Source of the DNA: CAKZLS01 sp963786305
GTDB taxonomy: Bacteria; Pseudomonadota; Alphaproteobacteria; Rhodospirillales; Defluviicoccaceae
DNA length: 64,000 nt
Assembly (NCBI GenBank): GCA_963786305.1
Contig: CAWAYL010000018.1
Location: forward strand, 1 to 64,000
Reading direction: 5' to 3'
Shown piece by piece: positions 37,611 through 47,704 of the stretch (its first letter is position 1; each line of letters starts with the position of its first letter). The notes under the pieces were generated by a model, which worked only from the letters and a program-made list of their open reading frames with translations, searched no databases and was not told the DNA's origin. The translations under genes and the position numbers were made by a program.

Positions 37611-38717
37611 TCAGTACGGCCGCGGTTCGGAGCGCTTGGGACCTCTCGCCGGAATGTCCGAGGCGACCACCGCCAGACAATCGCCGCGCTGGATCAGACC
37701 CGGCGCATGGCGGCAGAAAACAAGACCGCCCTTCTTGGCGACGTACTCGGCGGGCGGGCGCTCGACATCCTCATAGTCATAGATCCGGGCCAGCAACCGG
37801 CCTTCCGCCACTTCGTCGCCGAGATCGACCGTCATCTCGAGAATGCCGGCGTGAGCGACGACGGTGAAGCAATCCGGATGCGGCGTTTCCATGAGCCGGG
37901 TCGGCGGCAGACCACGTTCCTCGGGACGGGTGACGGCGGCGTCGATTAGCCCGAAGTGCGACAGGAGATTGCGCACCCCCCGCTCCGCGATGCCGACGGA
38001 ATCCGCCGACGACGTGCCGATGCCGCCAAGCTCCGTCGAGATGAAGACCTTGCCCAGTTGCTCGACGGCGGTATCCAGCATGCCCTGGGTGTCGAGTTCG
38101 CGGAGGATCATGCCAAGCGGCGCGCCGAAGCTCTCGAGCGCCGCGAAGGTCCGCTCCATGAGGTCGGGGTCGTCCAGATAGTGCATGACGACACTCGGAA
38201 CGTAGTTCAGAGTCTTGCCGCCCGAGTGAAGATCGACGACCACGTCGGCGAGCGCCACCAGCTCCGAGAACACGAAATCGGCAATGACCTCGGTCACCGT
38301 TCCATCCGGGTTGCCGGGAAAGACGCGGTTCATGTTGCGGCCATCGATCGGCGAGAGCCGCGTCGCGCTGCGCACGGCCGGCAGGTTGAGTGTCGGGATG
38401 ATTATGACGCGGCCGGCGACATCCGCCGCCCGCAAGCCGCGAGCGAGCTTGAGGAGCGCGATGGGTCCTTCATATTCGTCGCCGTGCGAGCCGCCGGTGA
38501 ACATGACCGTCGGGCCGCGTCCGTTCTTGATGCACACGACGGGGACCTGGAGCGAACCCCATGCGCTGTCGTTTCGCGAATGAGGCACGGTCATGAAGCC
38601 GACATGGCGGCCATCGGCGTCGAAATTGATGGTGCACGAAACCCGGCTCGGCGTGTTCTCGCCTTGGGCCCTGAAGGCGGCGTCCACCACGGCCGGTTTT
38701 GCTGAAGGATCGATCAT
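37611..38717 (-). CDS. doeB: N-acetyl-2,4-diaminobutyrate deacetylase DoeB/EutE
   Basis: Zinc-dependent deacylase of the succinylglutamate desuccinylase/aspartoacylase family, 368 residues. Metal ligands are visible in FTGGSHGDEYEGP (His and Glu) and VVVDLHSGGKTLN (His); NMNRVFPGNPDG is the conserved substrate-binding stretch, and the C-terminal beta domain contains VVAHAGILEMTVDLGD. In ectoine breakdown it removes acetate from N-alpha-acetyl-diaminobutyrate made by DoeA. It sits 120 bases after uehA and 11 before asnC on the same strand. Intact. Confidence 0.9.
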   Translation of the reverse strand: MIDPSAKPAVVDAAFRAQGENTPSRVSCTINFDADGRHVGFMTVPHSRNDSAWGSLQVPVVCIKNGRGPTVMFTGGSHGDEYEGPIALLKLARGLRAADVAGRVIIIPTLNLPAVRSATRLSPIDGRNMNRVFPGNPDGTVTEVIADFVFSELVALADVVVDLHSGGKTLNYVPSVVMHYLDDPDLMERTFAALESFGAPLGMILRELDTQGMLDTAVEQLGKVFISTELGGIGTSSADSVGIAERGVRNLLSHFGLIDAAVTRPEERGLPPTRLMETPHPDCFTVVAHAGILEMTVDLGDEVAEGRLLARIYDYEDVERPPAEYVAKKGGLVFCRHAPGLIQRGDCLAVVASDIPARGPKRSEPRPY

Positions 38718-38785
38718 CTCACCCTCGGATTATTCTGAGCTTCCCGTCACGACCCGAATTTCGAAATTTGCCTTTCGTGAGATCG

Positions 38786-38815
38786 CCCGGGACGGAGTCA
38801 CCGTTCCGCCCCGGG
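38786..38815 (-). terminator. Intra-operon hairpin after uehA
   Basis: CCCGGG (38786-38791) and CCCGGG (38810-38815) with an inner CGGA/TCCG pairing form a hairpin 22 bases beyond the uehA stop. Such hairpins often protect or attenuate transcripts after highly expressed binding-protein genes. A second small palindrome, AATTTCGAAATT, lies at 38757-38768. Confidence 0.45.
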
Positions 38816-38837
38816 TTTTCTTCGGTAAAGCGCGTGA

Positions 38838-39878
38838 TTACTTCGACGTGCCTTTCTCGGCTTCCGCGATTTCGGCCTCGAGTTGGTCGAGAATTTTCTG
38901 ACCGCTTTCGCCGGTCATTTCGACGAATTTGTTGCGGGCCTCCATGCTGGCTTCCTCGAAAGCCGCGCGCTCTTCTTCGGACAGACGGATCATTTTCAGA
39001 TCGGGCTTCGCCTGCTTGATCTTTTCAAGACGCTCTTCGTTGTATTGCTGCTGCACCTCGAAGATGTAGTCATTGAGCTCGGCGATAACGGAATCCAGCA
39101 TGGCGCGCTGCTCGTCGCCAAGATCGGCCGCGTACCAGTCCGCATTGGTCACGACCGTCGTCGTGAACTGCTGCTGGCCGGCCCAGATCATGTAGTCCGA
39201 TACTTCGTAGAACTTCATTTCCTCGATCGCGAAAATGGGATTGACCTGCCCGTCGATCGCCTTCAGTTGCAGGCCGCCGTAAACCTCGCCGTAAGGCATC
39301 GGCGTCGGGCTGGCGCCGAAGAACTCATAGGCCGCCACCAGCATCGGCGAGACCATGGTCCGCATCTTGAAGCCGTCGAAATCGGCCGGCGAGCGGATTT
39401 CCTTGTTGGTCGTCCAGACCATCTCGCCCTCGGGGAACATTGTTAGAAGCTTGAGGTCCTTCTCCGCGAAGTCCGCGCCGAGTTCCTCGTAGATCGTCGG
39501 GCTCTCGGTCAACACGGCCTTGTTCGCCTCGTTGCTCTGCGACAGAAGATAAGGCACGGAAAAGACCTGAATTTCCGGAACCATCGTGCCCAGGTGACCG
39601 GGCGACGCGTTGGCGAATTGAACGGCACCCTGCGTCACCAGTTCCGTCAGATCGGCCGACGTGCCGAGCGTCCCGTACGGATAGACGGTCACGGTGATGT
39701 CACCGCCCGATTTTTCCTCCACCAGACGCTTGAACTCCTGCGCATATGCATCCTGGACGCTGCCGGAAATCTCTTCGATGGCAAACTTCCATTCCTCGGC
39801 CTTGGCCGCGCCGACGGCAGCGGCAAGGCTCACCGCAATGGCGGCGGCGAAGCCTGTCCGGAAAACTGTTTTCATCAT
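38838..39878 (-). CDS. uehA: TRAP transporter ectoine/hydroxyectoine-binding protein UehA/TeaA type
   Basis: Periplasmic DctP-type binding protein, 346 residues. Signal peptide MMKTVFRTGFAAAIAVSLAAA with cleavage near AKA-EE. The mature start EEWKFAIEEISGSVQDAYAQ matches the ectoine-binding TeaA/UehA proteins as I recall them, including the paired Glu residues; QFANASPGHLGTMVPEIQVF, MPYGEVYGGLQLKAIDGQ and the end FVEMTGESGQKILDQ also agree. It binds ectoines for the UehBC membrane subunits, which are encoded on the other strand beyond enuR. First gene of the reverse operon. Confidence 0.87.
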   Translation of the reverse strand: MMKTVFRTGFAAAIAVSLAAAVGAAKAEEWKFAIEEISGSVQDAYAQEFKRLVEEKSGGDITVTVYPYGTLGTSADLTELVTQGAVQFANASPGHLGTMVPEIQVFSVPYLLSQSNEANKAVLTESPTIYEELGADFAEKDLKLLTMFPEGEMVWTTNKEIRSPADFDGFKMRTMVSPMLVAAYEFFGASPTPMPYGEVYGGLQLKAIDGQVNPIFAIEEMKFYEVSDYMIWAGQQQFTTTVVTNADWYAADLGDEQRAMLDSVIAELNDYIFEVQQQYNEERLEKIKQAKPDLKMIRLSEEERAAFEEASMEARNKFVEMTGESGQKILDQLEAEIAEAEKGTSK

Positions 39879-40034
39879 GTCCTCGTCTCCCTCGTGGTTG
39901 AGCTGTTTCGGTCGCTGTGGCGATCGCTCTTGATTGCGAAACCAGATCGGGCGCCATGGCGCGCTCGCGCGACCGCCTCGCTTCTAACAGCGAGTTCAGC
40001 ATATGTTGCCTCAAGGAAGGGTTCAATATAGGAA

Positions 40035-40048
40035 TTGTCCCATGACAA
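40035..40048. promoter_or_regulatory. Small inverted repeat over the enuR start codon
   Basis: TTGTC (40035-40039) and GACAA (40044-40048) flank CCAT, so that the dyad spans the ATG of enuR. It could be an autoregulatory operator in the uehA-enuR divergent region (39879-40041) or chance. Confidence 0.25.
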
Positions 40049-41439
40049 AATGGTTGCCGCGACTGGACCCGGCAAGTCGACCCCGCTACCTGGCGCTGGC
40101 CAATGCGATCGCGTCCGATATCGAGGCCGGCAGACTGGCTCCGGGGACGCGCCTTCCGACCCATCGCGACCTCGCCTATCGTCTTGGCGTCAGCGTTCAC
40201 ACCGTCAGCAACGCCTATGCGGACCTCGATCGCCGCGGCCATGTCATCGGCGAGGTCGGCCGCGGCACGTTCGTGACCTTTTCCGCCCGACCGGAGCCGG
40301 AGGAAACCGGGTTCATTCTTGGTCGGCGCGAGTCACAACTTGTCGACATGTCGATCCTGCGACCCGCGGTCGGCCCGATCCACGCCGAGAAGATAACGGA
40401 GGTCTTGACCCGGGTCGCCGTCGACCAGGAGTATTCATCGCTCCTCGCCTGCCGGCCCATCGTCGGCCTCGATCACCACCGCGTGGCCGGCGCCACGTGG
40501 GTGAACAAACATGGCCATACCGTTGGTCCGGAACGCCTGATGATCGTCAATGGCTGCGCCCACGGTCTGTTGGTGGCGTTGGCGACCCTGACCAAACCGG
40601 GCGACATCGTCGCCACCGAGGCACTGACGGACCACGGCCTCATCGCGCTCGCCGGCGTTCTGCATTTCCGCTTGCGCGGCATCGAGTACGACGAGCACGG
40701 CATCGTGCCCGACGCTCTCGAGCGCGCCGGCCACGCCCGTGACATCAAGGTGCTCGTGCTCACGCCGAACTACACCAATCCGATCGCCACCGTCATGCCC
40801 GAGGACCGCCGCCGCCAGATTGCCAGAATTGCCCAGCGTCAGGACATCATCATTATCGAGGACGACGTATTCGGACCGCTTCTGCCCCATGCGATCCCGC
40901 CCGTCGCCGTGTTCGATCCGGATCGCGCCCTTTACATCACCAGCCTCACGAAAACGATCGTCTCGGGCTTGAGGGTCGGATACATGGTGGCGCCGGAGGC
41001 TCTGTTGCCGAGGTTGGAAACCCGGCTTCGCGCCAGTTCGTGGATGGCTACCCCCCTGGTTGCCGAGATCGCCACTCACTGGATCGAGGACGGCACCGCC
41101 GCCGAATTGGTGGTCTGGCAGCAGACCGAAATGAGAGCGCGTCTCGACATCGTGAACCGGCATCTCGCCGGGCGCGTCTCTCAAGCCCGGCCCCACACAC
41201 CCCATGTGTTCCTCGATCTGCCTTCGACGTGGCGTCCCGCCAACTTCGCCACCCATGCCCGATTGCAGAAAGTCGCCGTGACGCCGGCCGAGCCGTTCGT
41301 CGTCGGCGAAAGCCCCGAACCCCAAGCCATCCGCATCACCCTTGGCGCCGCCACCTCCAGGCGCCAGTTGGATGTCGGACTGAGGCGTCTCGGCAAGCTG
41401 CTGTCGGAAGATGCGGAACCGGCCTACATCAGCCTCTGA
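40042..41439 (+). CDS. enuR: MocR-type regulator of ectoine utilisation, EnuR
   Basis: GntR-type DNA-binding domain fused to a fold-type I aminotransferase-like domain, 465 residues from ATG 40042 (AGGA 8 bases upstream). DNA-binding part: RYLALANAIASDIEAGRLAPG, split at residue level into RYLALANAIASD and GTRLPTHRDLAYRLGVSVHT. Effector part: LVLTPNYTNPIATVMPEDRR, IIIEDDVFGPLLP and the PLP-binding Lys in YITSLTKTIVSGLRVGY. EnuR is known to repress the ueh/eut genes and to be released by PLP-bound diaminobutyrate derivatives. It stands between divergent uehA and uehB, as expected for the cluster regulator. Intact. Confidence 0.9.
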   Translation: MTKWLPRLDPASRPRYLALANAIASDIEAGRLAPGTRLPTHRDLAYRLGVSVHTVSNAYADLDRRGHVIGEVGRGTFVTFSARPEPEETGFILGRRESQLVDMSILRPAVGPIHAEKITEVLTRVAVDQEYSSLLACRPIVGLDHHRVAGATWVNKHGHTVGPERLMIVNGCAHGLLVALATLTKPGDIVATEALTDHGLIALAGVLHFRLRGIEYDEHGIVPDALERAGHARDIKVLVLTPNYTNPIATVMPEDRRRQIARIAQRQDIIIIEDDVFGPLLPHAIPPVAVFDPDRALYITSLTKTIVSGLRVGYMVAPEALLPRLETRLRASSWMATPLVAEIATHWIEDGTAAELVVWQQTEMRARLDIVNRHLAGRVSQARPHTPHVFLDLPSTWRPANFATHARLQKVAVTPAEPFVVGESPEPQAIRITLGAATSRRQLDVGLRRLGKLLSEDAEPAYISL

Positions 41440-41558
41440 AATCAGCGCTACGATTGTGTCGTATCAATTCGGCGATTGACATGGTTGGATCGGGCGACAA
41501 CCATGGCTTGGCAGGGAGGCGAGGCCCACCCCGAAAGTGGCTGGAGGGAACGAGAACC

Positions 41559-42179
41559 ATGAGCGAAGGCCGAACATCCGGCGCCGGAGGCCATGGGTTC
41601 GTCCGCGCACTTGCCATGGTGGACGCCGTCATCGCCAAATTTGAAGTATGGGTCCTGGCCTACGGCGTCCTGCTCATGGCGGCGAATTCGGTTGCCAACG
41701 TCGCCGGGCGTTTCCTGTTTTCGCAGAGCATCTACTTCTCCGAAGAACTCAATCAGTTCCTGATCGTGCTGATTACATTCGTCGGACTCGGCTATGCGGC
41801 GCGCAAGGGCCGGCACATTCGCATGTCGGCGATTTACGATCAGCTCAGCGACCGCAATCGCAAGATCCTCATGATCATTATCGCGACCGTGACGTCGGTG
41901 ATCATGTTCGTCCTCGCGTATTATTCGTTCGAATACGTCTATCGCGTGGCGCGGCTCGGCAAGGTGACCCCGGCGCTGCAGGTGCCGCTCTATCTGACCT
42001 ACGTCTGGGTGCCGATCGGTTTTTTCATCACCGGCTTGCAGTACGCTCTGACCGTGGTCAGCAATCTCCGGCATTCCGACACATACATCTCGTACGAGGA
42101 AATCAATTCCTACGACGAAAGCCATCAGCAAACCGGCGAGGACGCCAATGGCGGCGGTCCGCCGGGAGACCAGCAATGA
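41559..42179 (+). CDS. uehB: TRAP transporter small membrane subunit UehB
   Basis: DctQ-type subunit, 206 residues from ATG 41559 with GGAGGG about 10 bases upstream; the frame is open further upstream as antisense-free noise over enuR. Four membrane segments are visible (FEVWVLAYGVLLMAANSVAN, FLIVLITFVGLGYAA, ILMIIIATVTSVIMFVLAYY, YVWVPIGFFITGLQYAL), with RKGRHIRMSAIYD in the loop conserved in DctQ proteins. Forms the membrane complex with UehC for Na+-driven import of ectoine or hydroxyectoine bound by UehA. 34 bases before uehC. Confidence 0.88.
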   Translation: MSEGRTSGAGGHGFVRALAMVDAVIAKFEVWVLAYGVLLMAANSVANVAGRFLFSQSIYFSEELNQFLIVLITFVGLGYAARKGRHIRMSAIYDQLSDRNRKILMIIIATVTSVIMFVLAYYSFEYVYRVARLGKVTPALQVPLYLTYVWVPIGFFITGLQYALTVVSNLRHSDTYISYEEINSYDESHQQTGEDANGGGPPGDQQ

Positions 42180-42213
42180 GCCCGGCGGCATTCAATTCGA
42201 AGGGGATGGGAAC

Positions 42214-43494
42214 ATGACCGAGGCGCTCGTCGGCACGATGATCGTGCTCCTGCTCTTGGGCTTTCCAATGATGGTCCCGCTGATAGCGGCGACGATGGTC
42301 GGGTTTTTCATCTTCTTCAGCGGCATGAAACCCGAAATCATAATCCAGCAGATGATCGGCGGCGTGAAGCCGGTCGCGCTTATCGCCGTGCCCATGTTCA
42401 TTTTCGCGGCCGATATCGTCACCAAGGGGCACGCGGCGGAACGCTTGCTCGACCTGGTGATGCGCTTCGTCGGTCACGTCAAGGGGGGGCTCGCCATCAC
42501 CACCGCCGCTACCTGCACGATCTTCGGCGCCGTATCGGGCTCGACGCAGGCCACCGTCGTGGCCATAGGCAGTCCCCTGCGCCCGAAGCTGCTCAAGGCG
42601 GGCTACAAGGATTCCTTCACCATCGCGCTCATCATCAACGCCAGCGATATTGCCTTCCTGATCCCGCCCAGCATCGGCATGATCATTTACGGGGTCATCT
42701 CGGGAACGTCGATCGCCGAACTGTTCATCGCCGGGATCGGGCCGGGCCTCCTCATTCTGGTGATGTTCTCGCTGTATTCCGTATTTTTCGCGGTCATCAA
42801 TCACATCCCGACCGTGCCCAAGGCCACCTGGTCAGAGCGATTGACGGCCATGCGCCGGGCCCTCTGGCCGCTCGGCTTTCCCGTCATCGTCATCGGCGGC
42901 ATTTATGGCGGCATCTTCAGCCCGACGGAAGCGGCCTCGGTCAGCGTCGCCTACGCGCTCATTCTGGAAGTACTGATTTTCAGGTCGGTGAAGATTCGGG
43001 AAATCCCCGAGATCGCCATGTCCACGGGCCTCATCACGGCCGTGGTCTTCATTCTCGTGGGCGCCGGCGCGGCCTTTTCCTGGACCATCTCCTTCGCTCA
43101 GATACCGCAGCAGATCCTGGGCTCGCTCGGCCTCAACGAAGCCGGACCCAACATGGTGCTGGTTGCCATCTCCATCGCCTTTTTCGTGGGCTGCATGTTC
43201 GTCGACCCTATCGTCGTGATCCTCGTCCTCGTGCCCATTTTCGCTCCGATCGTCGACGCGGTCGGACTGGATCCGGTGCTGGTCGGCACCATCATCACGC
43301 TGCAGGTGGCGATCGGCTCGGCAACGCCGCCGTTCGGTTGCGATATCTTCACGGCGATTGCGATCTTCAAGCGTCCTTATTTGGACGTAATCAAGGGCTC
43401 GCCGCCGTTCATCTTCATGCTGTTGCTGTCCTCCGCGCTGTTGATCCTGTTCCCGGGTATCGCGCTTTTCCTTCGCGATCTGGCGTTTCGATAG
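42214..43494 (+). CDS. uehC: TRAP transporter large membrane subunit UehC
   Basis: DctM-type permease, 426 residues from ATG 42214 (MTEALVGTMIVLL) with AGGGGATGG close upstream. Twelve or so hydrophobic segments; conserved DctM stretches are PLIAATMVGFF, AVPMFIFAADIVTKG, TCTIFGAVSGSTQATVVAIG, FLIPPSIGMIIYGVISGTSI and GGIFSPTEAASVSVAYAL. Carries out Na+-coupled translocation with UehB. Intact. Followed by usp, as in known ueh clusters. Confidence 0.92.
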   Translation: MTEALVGTMIVLLLLGFPMMVPLIAATMVGFFIFFSGMKPEIIIQQMIGGVKPVALIAVPMFIFAADIVTKGHAAERLLDLVMRFVGHVKGGLAITTAATCTIFGAVSGSTQATVVAIGSPLRPKLLKAGYKDSFTIALIINASDIAFLIPPSIGMIIYGVISGTSIAELFIAGIGPGLLILVMFSLYSVFFAVINHIPTVPKATWSERLTAMRRALWPLGFPVIVIGGIYGGIFSPTEAASVSVAYALILEVLIFRSVKIREIPEIAMSTGLITAVVFILVGAGAAFSWTISFAQIPQQILGSLGLNEAGPNMVLVAISIAFFVGCMFVDPIVVILVLVPIFAPIVDAVGLDPVLVGTIITLQVAIGSATPPFGCDIFTAIAIFKRPYLDVIKGSPPFIFMLLLSSALLILFPGIALFLRDLAFR

Positions 43495-43548
43495 GCACGG
43501 TGCGACGATGATCGGTAACCAGACCGCCGCGAAAAGGAATTAGGGGCC

Positions 43549-43992
43549 ATGTTGGGAAAGATCCTTGTCGCCGTTGACGGCTCGGAACACGCGGCCAAGG
43601 CCGTGGACACCGCGATCGAGATCGCTCGCAAATTCGACGCGCCGCTCGTGTTTCTCTCGGTCTACAAGCACTACAGCCGGATGGAGAGCACTCATTCCCT
43701 TGTGCAAACGCGGGAAGTGCCGCAGTCGCCGGACGAGACGTTGGGTACGCTGGCCAGGAACACGGCCGAACGGGCCGCAGCCTACGCCAAGGAACATGGC
43801 ATCGAACGCGCCGAGGCGGTGTTCAGGCGGGGCCCGGTTGCCCGGACCATCGTCGAGTTCATCAATAAGCACAACATCGATACCATTGTCATGGGTCGGC
43901 GCGGCCTTGGCGACATGGAAGGTTTGTTGCTCGGCAGCGTGTCTCACAAAGTGTGCAGCCTCGCGGAATGCACCTGCATCACGGTCAAGTAA
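43549..43992 (+). CDS. usp: Universal stress protein (TeaD-like)
   Basis: UspA-fold ATP-binding protein, 147 residues. MLGKILVAVDGSEHAAKAVD at the start, and the ATP-binding motif VMGRRGLGDMEGLLLGSVSHKV near the C-terminus, given here in the parts MGRRGLGDMEGL and GSVSHKV. A usp gene follows the TRAP genes in teaABC and uehABC clusters; TeaD is reported to tune ectoine uptake in Halomonas. ATG 43549 has a GGGG-containing upstream stretch. Confidence 0.88.
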   Translation: MLGKILVAVDGSEHAAKAVDTAIEIARKFDAPLVFLSVYKHYSRMESTHSLVQTREVPQSPDETLGTLARNTAERAAAYAKEHGIERAEAVFRRGPVARTIVEFINKHNIDTIVMGRRGLGDMEGLLLGSVSHKVCSLAECTCITVK

Positions 43993-44006
43993 GGGATCGC
44001 TTAGCG

Positions 44007-44898
44007 ATGCGAGACCAAATCACAGTCCTGCCCTTTCCCCTTTGGAACGCTTGGCTCCGGTCCGTGGCGTCTGTTATCGTCGCCATCGCCGTGGTTGCGG
44101 CGACGCCCGCGGTCGGCGCCCAATCGACGCTCGACAAGATCGTCAACGAAGGAAAGGTGACGATCGCCATCGCCGACGAAGCTCCCTATGGTTATCGCGA
44201 TGACAGCGGCCGGGTTACTGGCGAAGCGCCCGAGATCGCACGGTTCGTGCTCACGGATATCAATCCTGACATCGACATCACCTTCGTTTCGACCGATTTC
44301 GGTCAGTTGATTCCCGGCCTCGAGAACGGCGACTTCGACATCGCCGCCGCCGGCATGTTCATTACCCCTCCCCGTTGCGGCCGTGTCGCTTTCTCGAACC
44401 CGACCTACGTCGTCGGCGAAGCGTTCCTTGTCAGCAAGGGCAACCCGAAGAACATCACCGACTATGTGTCCATCTCCGAAAACAAGAAAGCCAGGGTCGG
44501 CCTCATCGCCGGCACCGTCGAGTACAACTATGCGCTGGTGACGGGCATCCCGGCGGATCGCGCGCCGTTGGTGCGTAATTTCGCCAAAGCCGTGGAGGCC
44601 CTGAAATCGGGAGAGGTGGATGCGGTCGGCATGACATCCCTGACCGTTCGAGAGATCGTCGCCGCCGATCCGACTTTGGAATCCACCGAGCAGTTCTACC
44701 CCGAGGTCGACGGCACCGTCGTCAAGGGTTACGGAGGCTTTGCGTTCCGCAAGGAGGACCAGGACCTGGTGGAGGCGTTCAACGAACGGCTCGCCGACCT
44801 TCATCGGTTCCGACGCACACTTGGCGCTCGTCGGCCCCTTCGGCTTCAAGAGCGACATGTTGCCCGATAAGACCGCCGCCAAGCTTTGCGAAGATTGA
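44007..44898 (+). CDS. ehuB: Ectoine/hydroxyectoine ABC-type binding protein EhuB, frameshifted at 3' end
   Basis: Periplasmic binding protein of family 3, about 297 residues. Signal peptide VASVIVAIAVVAATPAVGAQS. The body (VTIAIADEAPYGYRDDSGRV, TGEAPEIARFVL, FDIAAAGMFITPPRCGRVAF, GTVEYNYALVTGIP) fits EhuB of ehuABCD systems. A one-base indel near 44799 diverts the last part; the next frame gives FIGSDAHLALVGPFGFKSD and ends at 44898. No EhuA, EhuC or EhuD is in the window, so the protein is an orphan beside a TRAP importer. It may feed an ABC transporter encoded elsewhere or act as a sensor (inference). Confidence 0.82.
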
Positions 44899-44904
44899 AG
44901 CGAC

Positions 44905-45684
44905 ATGGCACAGCTTGCCCGCCCGGGCCCGGCAATACGCTCGGCTCGTTTCGACCCGGCCCTCGCCGATGAGCCCGGCGCCGCCGTACGCATCGGCCTC
45001 GTCGTTATCGCCACCGACCACACCAGCGAGCGGGACTTCCGGCGCATCCTGCCATCCACAATGGACGTGCTGGCGAGCCGCGTGCCCTGCCGCACCGTCA
45101 CCACGGTCGAAAGTCTCGGTGAAATGGCGACCGACCTGACCCGGGCCGCCGATCTTCTGTTGCCGGAAAGCACCCTCCACGCCATTGCCTTCGCCTGCAC
45201 CACGGGCGCCATCGTCATCGGCGAAGCCGAGGTGGCTCGAAGGATCGCACTGGTTCGTCCGGGCGTGCCGGTCACCACGCCCATTCGAGCGGCGATCGAC
45301 GCGTTCGAGGCGTTCGGGGTGAAGCGGATCGGCGTGGTCCTGCCCTATGTGGAGGCGGTCAACGCGCGCGTCGTCGCCTGCCTGGAAGCGGCGGGTCTCG
45401 AGGTCGTATCCGTGGTGAGCTTCGAACAGGAATCGGACCGCGATATGGCACGGGTTCGGCCGGACGCCATCCTCGAAGCCGGCATCGCGGCGGACTGTTC
45501 CGACGCCGAGGGCGTATTCGTTTCGTGCACCGCGCTGCGCGGCGCGGAGGCCGCCGAGAAGTTGGAGCGGCGCCTCGGCAAGCCGGTGGTGACCAGCAAT
45601 CAGGCGCTGTGCTGGCGCCTCATGCGCATGACCGGCGTCGACGCCAAAATTGCGGGCTACGGCGCCCTTCTCGTGGACCACTGA
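44905..45684 (+). CDS. eutA: EutA, hydroxyectoine utilisation (Asp/Glu racemase-like fold)
   Basis: Protein of the arylmalonate decarboxylase/maleate isomerase/Asp-Glu racemase fold, 259 residues. IGLVVIATDHTSERDFRRIL near residue 30, the first Cys in FACTTGAIVIGEAEVA and the second in GVFVSCTALRGAEA form the expected Cys pair; PVVTSNQALCWRLMR is the conserved end. With EutB and EutC it takes part in converting 5-hydroxyectoine to ectoine; its exact step is an inference from family. It lies 6 bases after ehuB and 3 before eutB. Confidence 0.87.
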   Translation: MAQLARPGPAIRSARFDPALADEPGAAVRIGLVVIATDHTSERDFRRILPSTMDVLASRVPCRTVTTVESLGEMATDLTRAADLLLPESTLHAIAFACTTGAIVIGEAEVARRIALVRPGVPVTTPIRAAIDAFEAFGVKRIGVVLPYVEAVNARVVACLEAAGLEVVSVVSFEQESDRDMARVRPDAILEAGIAADCSDAEGVFVSCTALRGAEAAEKLERRLGKPVVTSNQALCWRLMRMTGVDAKIAGYGALLVDH

Positions 45685-45687
45685 TCG

Positions 45688-46674
<987 letters not shown>

Positions 46675-46696
46675 GAATAACGGGAGCGAAAAAATA

Positions 46697-47704
46697 ATGA
46701 CGACCGTCGCCATTCTCACCGAATCCGAGCTTCGTCGATCCGTCGGCCTCGACCGCGAATCCGTCGAGGTCGTGCAGGAGGCCTTCACGGCGCTCGCGGG
46801 CGGCAAGGTGATCATGCCGCCAATTCTCAGGCTCGACGTGCCCGATAACAATGGCGAGGTAGACGTGAAGACGGCATACATTCCGGGCCTTTCAGGCTTC
46901 GCGATAAAGATGAGCCCCGGCTTCTTCGACAACCCTAAGCTAGGATTGCCCAGCGTCAACGGCCTGATGGTGGTGCTGAGCGCGACAACCGGTATCGTCG
47001 AAGCCGTGCTGTTGGACAACGGTTACCTCACGGACGTGCGTACCGCCGCGGCCGGAGCCGTCGCCGCCCGCCATCTCGCCAAGGCCGACTGCCCGAGCGT
47101 CGGCGTCATCGGCGCCGGCGTCCAGGCCCGCTTGCAGGTCGAAGCCCTGACGCTGGTCCGCGAGGTCCGCCGCGTCCTGGTCTGGGCGCGCGATCCGGCG
47201 AAGGCCGGCGCCTACGCCGGGGACATGGAACAGCGACTGGGCATTGAAGTATCGCCGGCGGCGACCGCCCGCCAAGCCGTCACGGAAAGCGACATCGTCG
47301 TCACGACCACACCGGCGCGTTCGCCCATCGTCGAGGCGGATTGGCTGCATCGCGGCCTTCACATCACGGCGATGGGTTCGGACAGCGAGGATAAGAACGA
47401 ACTGCATCCGATGGTCCTTGCCGAAGCCGACCTCGTCGTTTGCGACCGGCGTAGCCAAAGCCTCCGGTTCGGCGAGCTTCATCACGCGGTCGCCGCCGGA
47501 GCGCTCGGCGCGGATGCCGCGGTGACCGAGCTCGGCGAGATTACGTCCGGAGCCAAACCGGGGCGCGCCAATGACAGACAGATTACCGTCTGCGATCTGA
47601 CGGGCACCGGCGTTCAGGACACCGCCATCGCTCTTTACGCACTGCGCGCGGCACGGGCAGCCGGCTACGGCGCCATCATCGATACCGAGGGAGGGGCTCC
47701 ATGA
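46697..47704 (+). CDS. eutC: EutC, ornithine cyclodeaminase-like
   Basis: NAD-dependent enzyme of the ornithine cyclodeaminase/mu-crystallin family, 335 residues. VKTAYIPGLSGFAIKMSPGF contains the substrate Lys; the Rossmann motif is GVIGAGVQARLQVEAL (about residues 135-150); ALLDN-like VLLDNGYLTDVRTAAAGAVA and TAMGSDSEDKNEL are family features. In the eut set it acts after EutB on the path from hydroxyectoine to ectoine. Its stop overlaps the eutD start (ATGA). Confidence 0.88.
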   Translation: MTTVAILTESELRRSVGLDRESVEVVQEAFTALAGGKVIMPPILRLDVPDNNGEVDVKTAYIPGLSGFAIKMSPGFFDNPKLGLPSVNGLMVVLSATTGIVEAVLLDNGYLTDVRTAAAGAVAARHLAKADCPSVGVIGAGVQARLQVEALTLVREVRRVLVWARDPAKAGAYAGDMEQRLGIEVSPAATARQAVTESDIVVTTTPARSPIVEADWLHRGLHITAMGSDSEDKNELHPMVLAEADLVVCDRRSQSLRFGELHHAVAAGALGADAAVTELGEITSGAKPGRANDRQITVCDLTGTGVQDTAIALYALRAARAAGYGAIIDTEGGAP

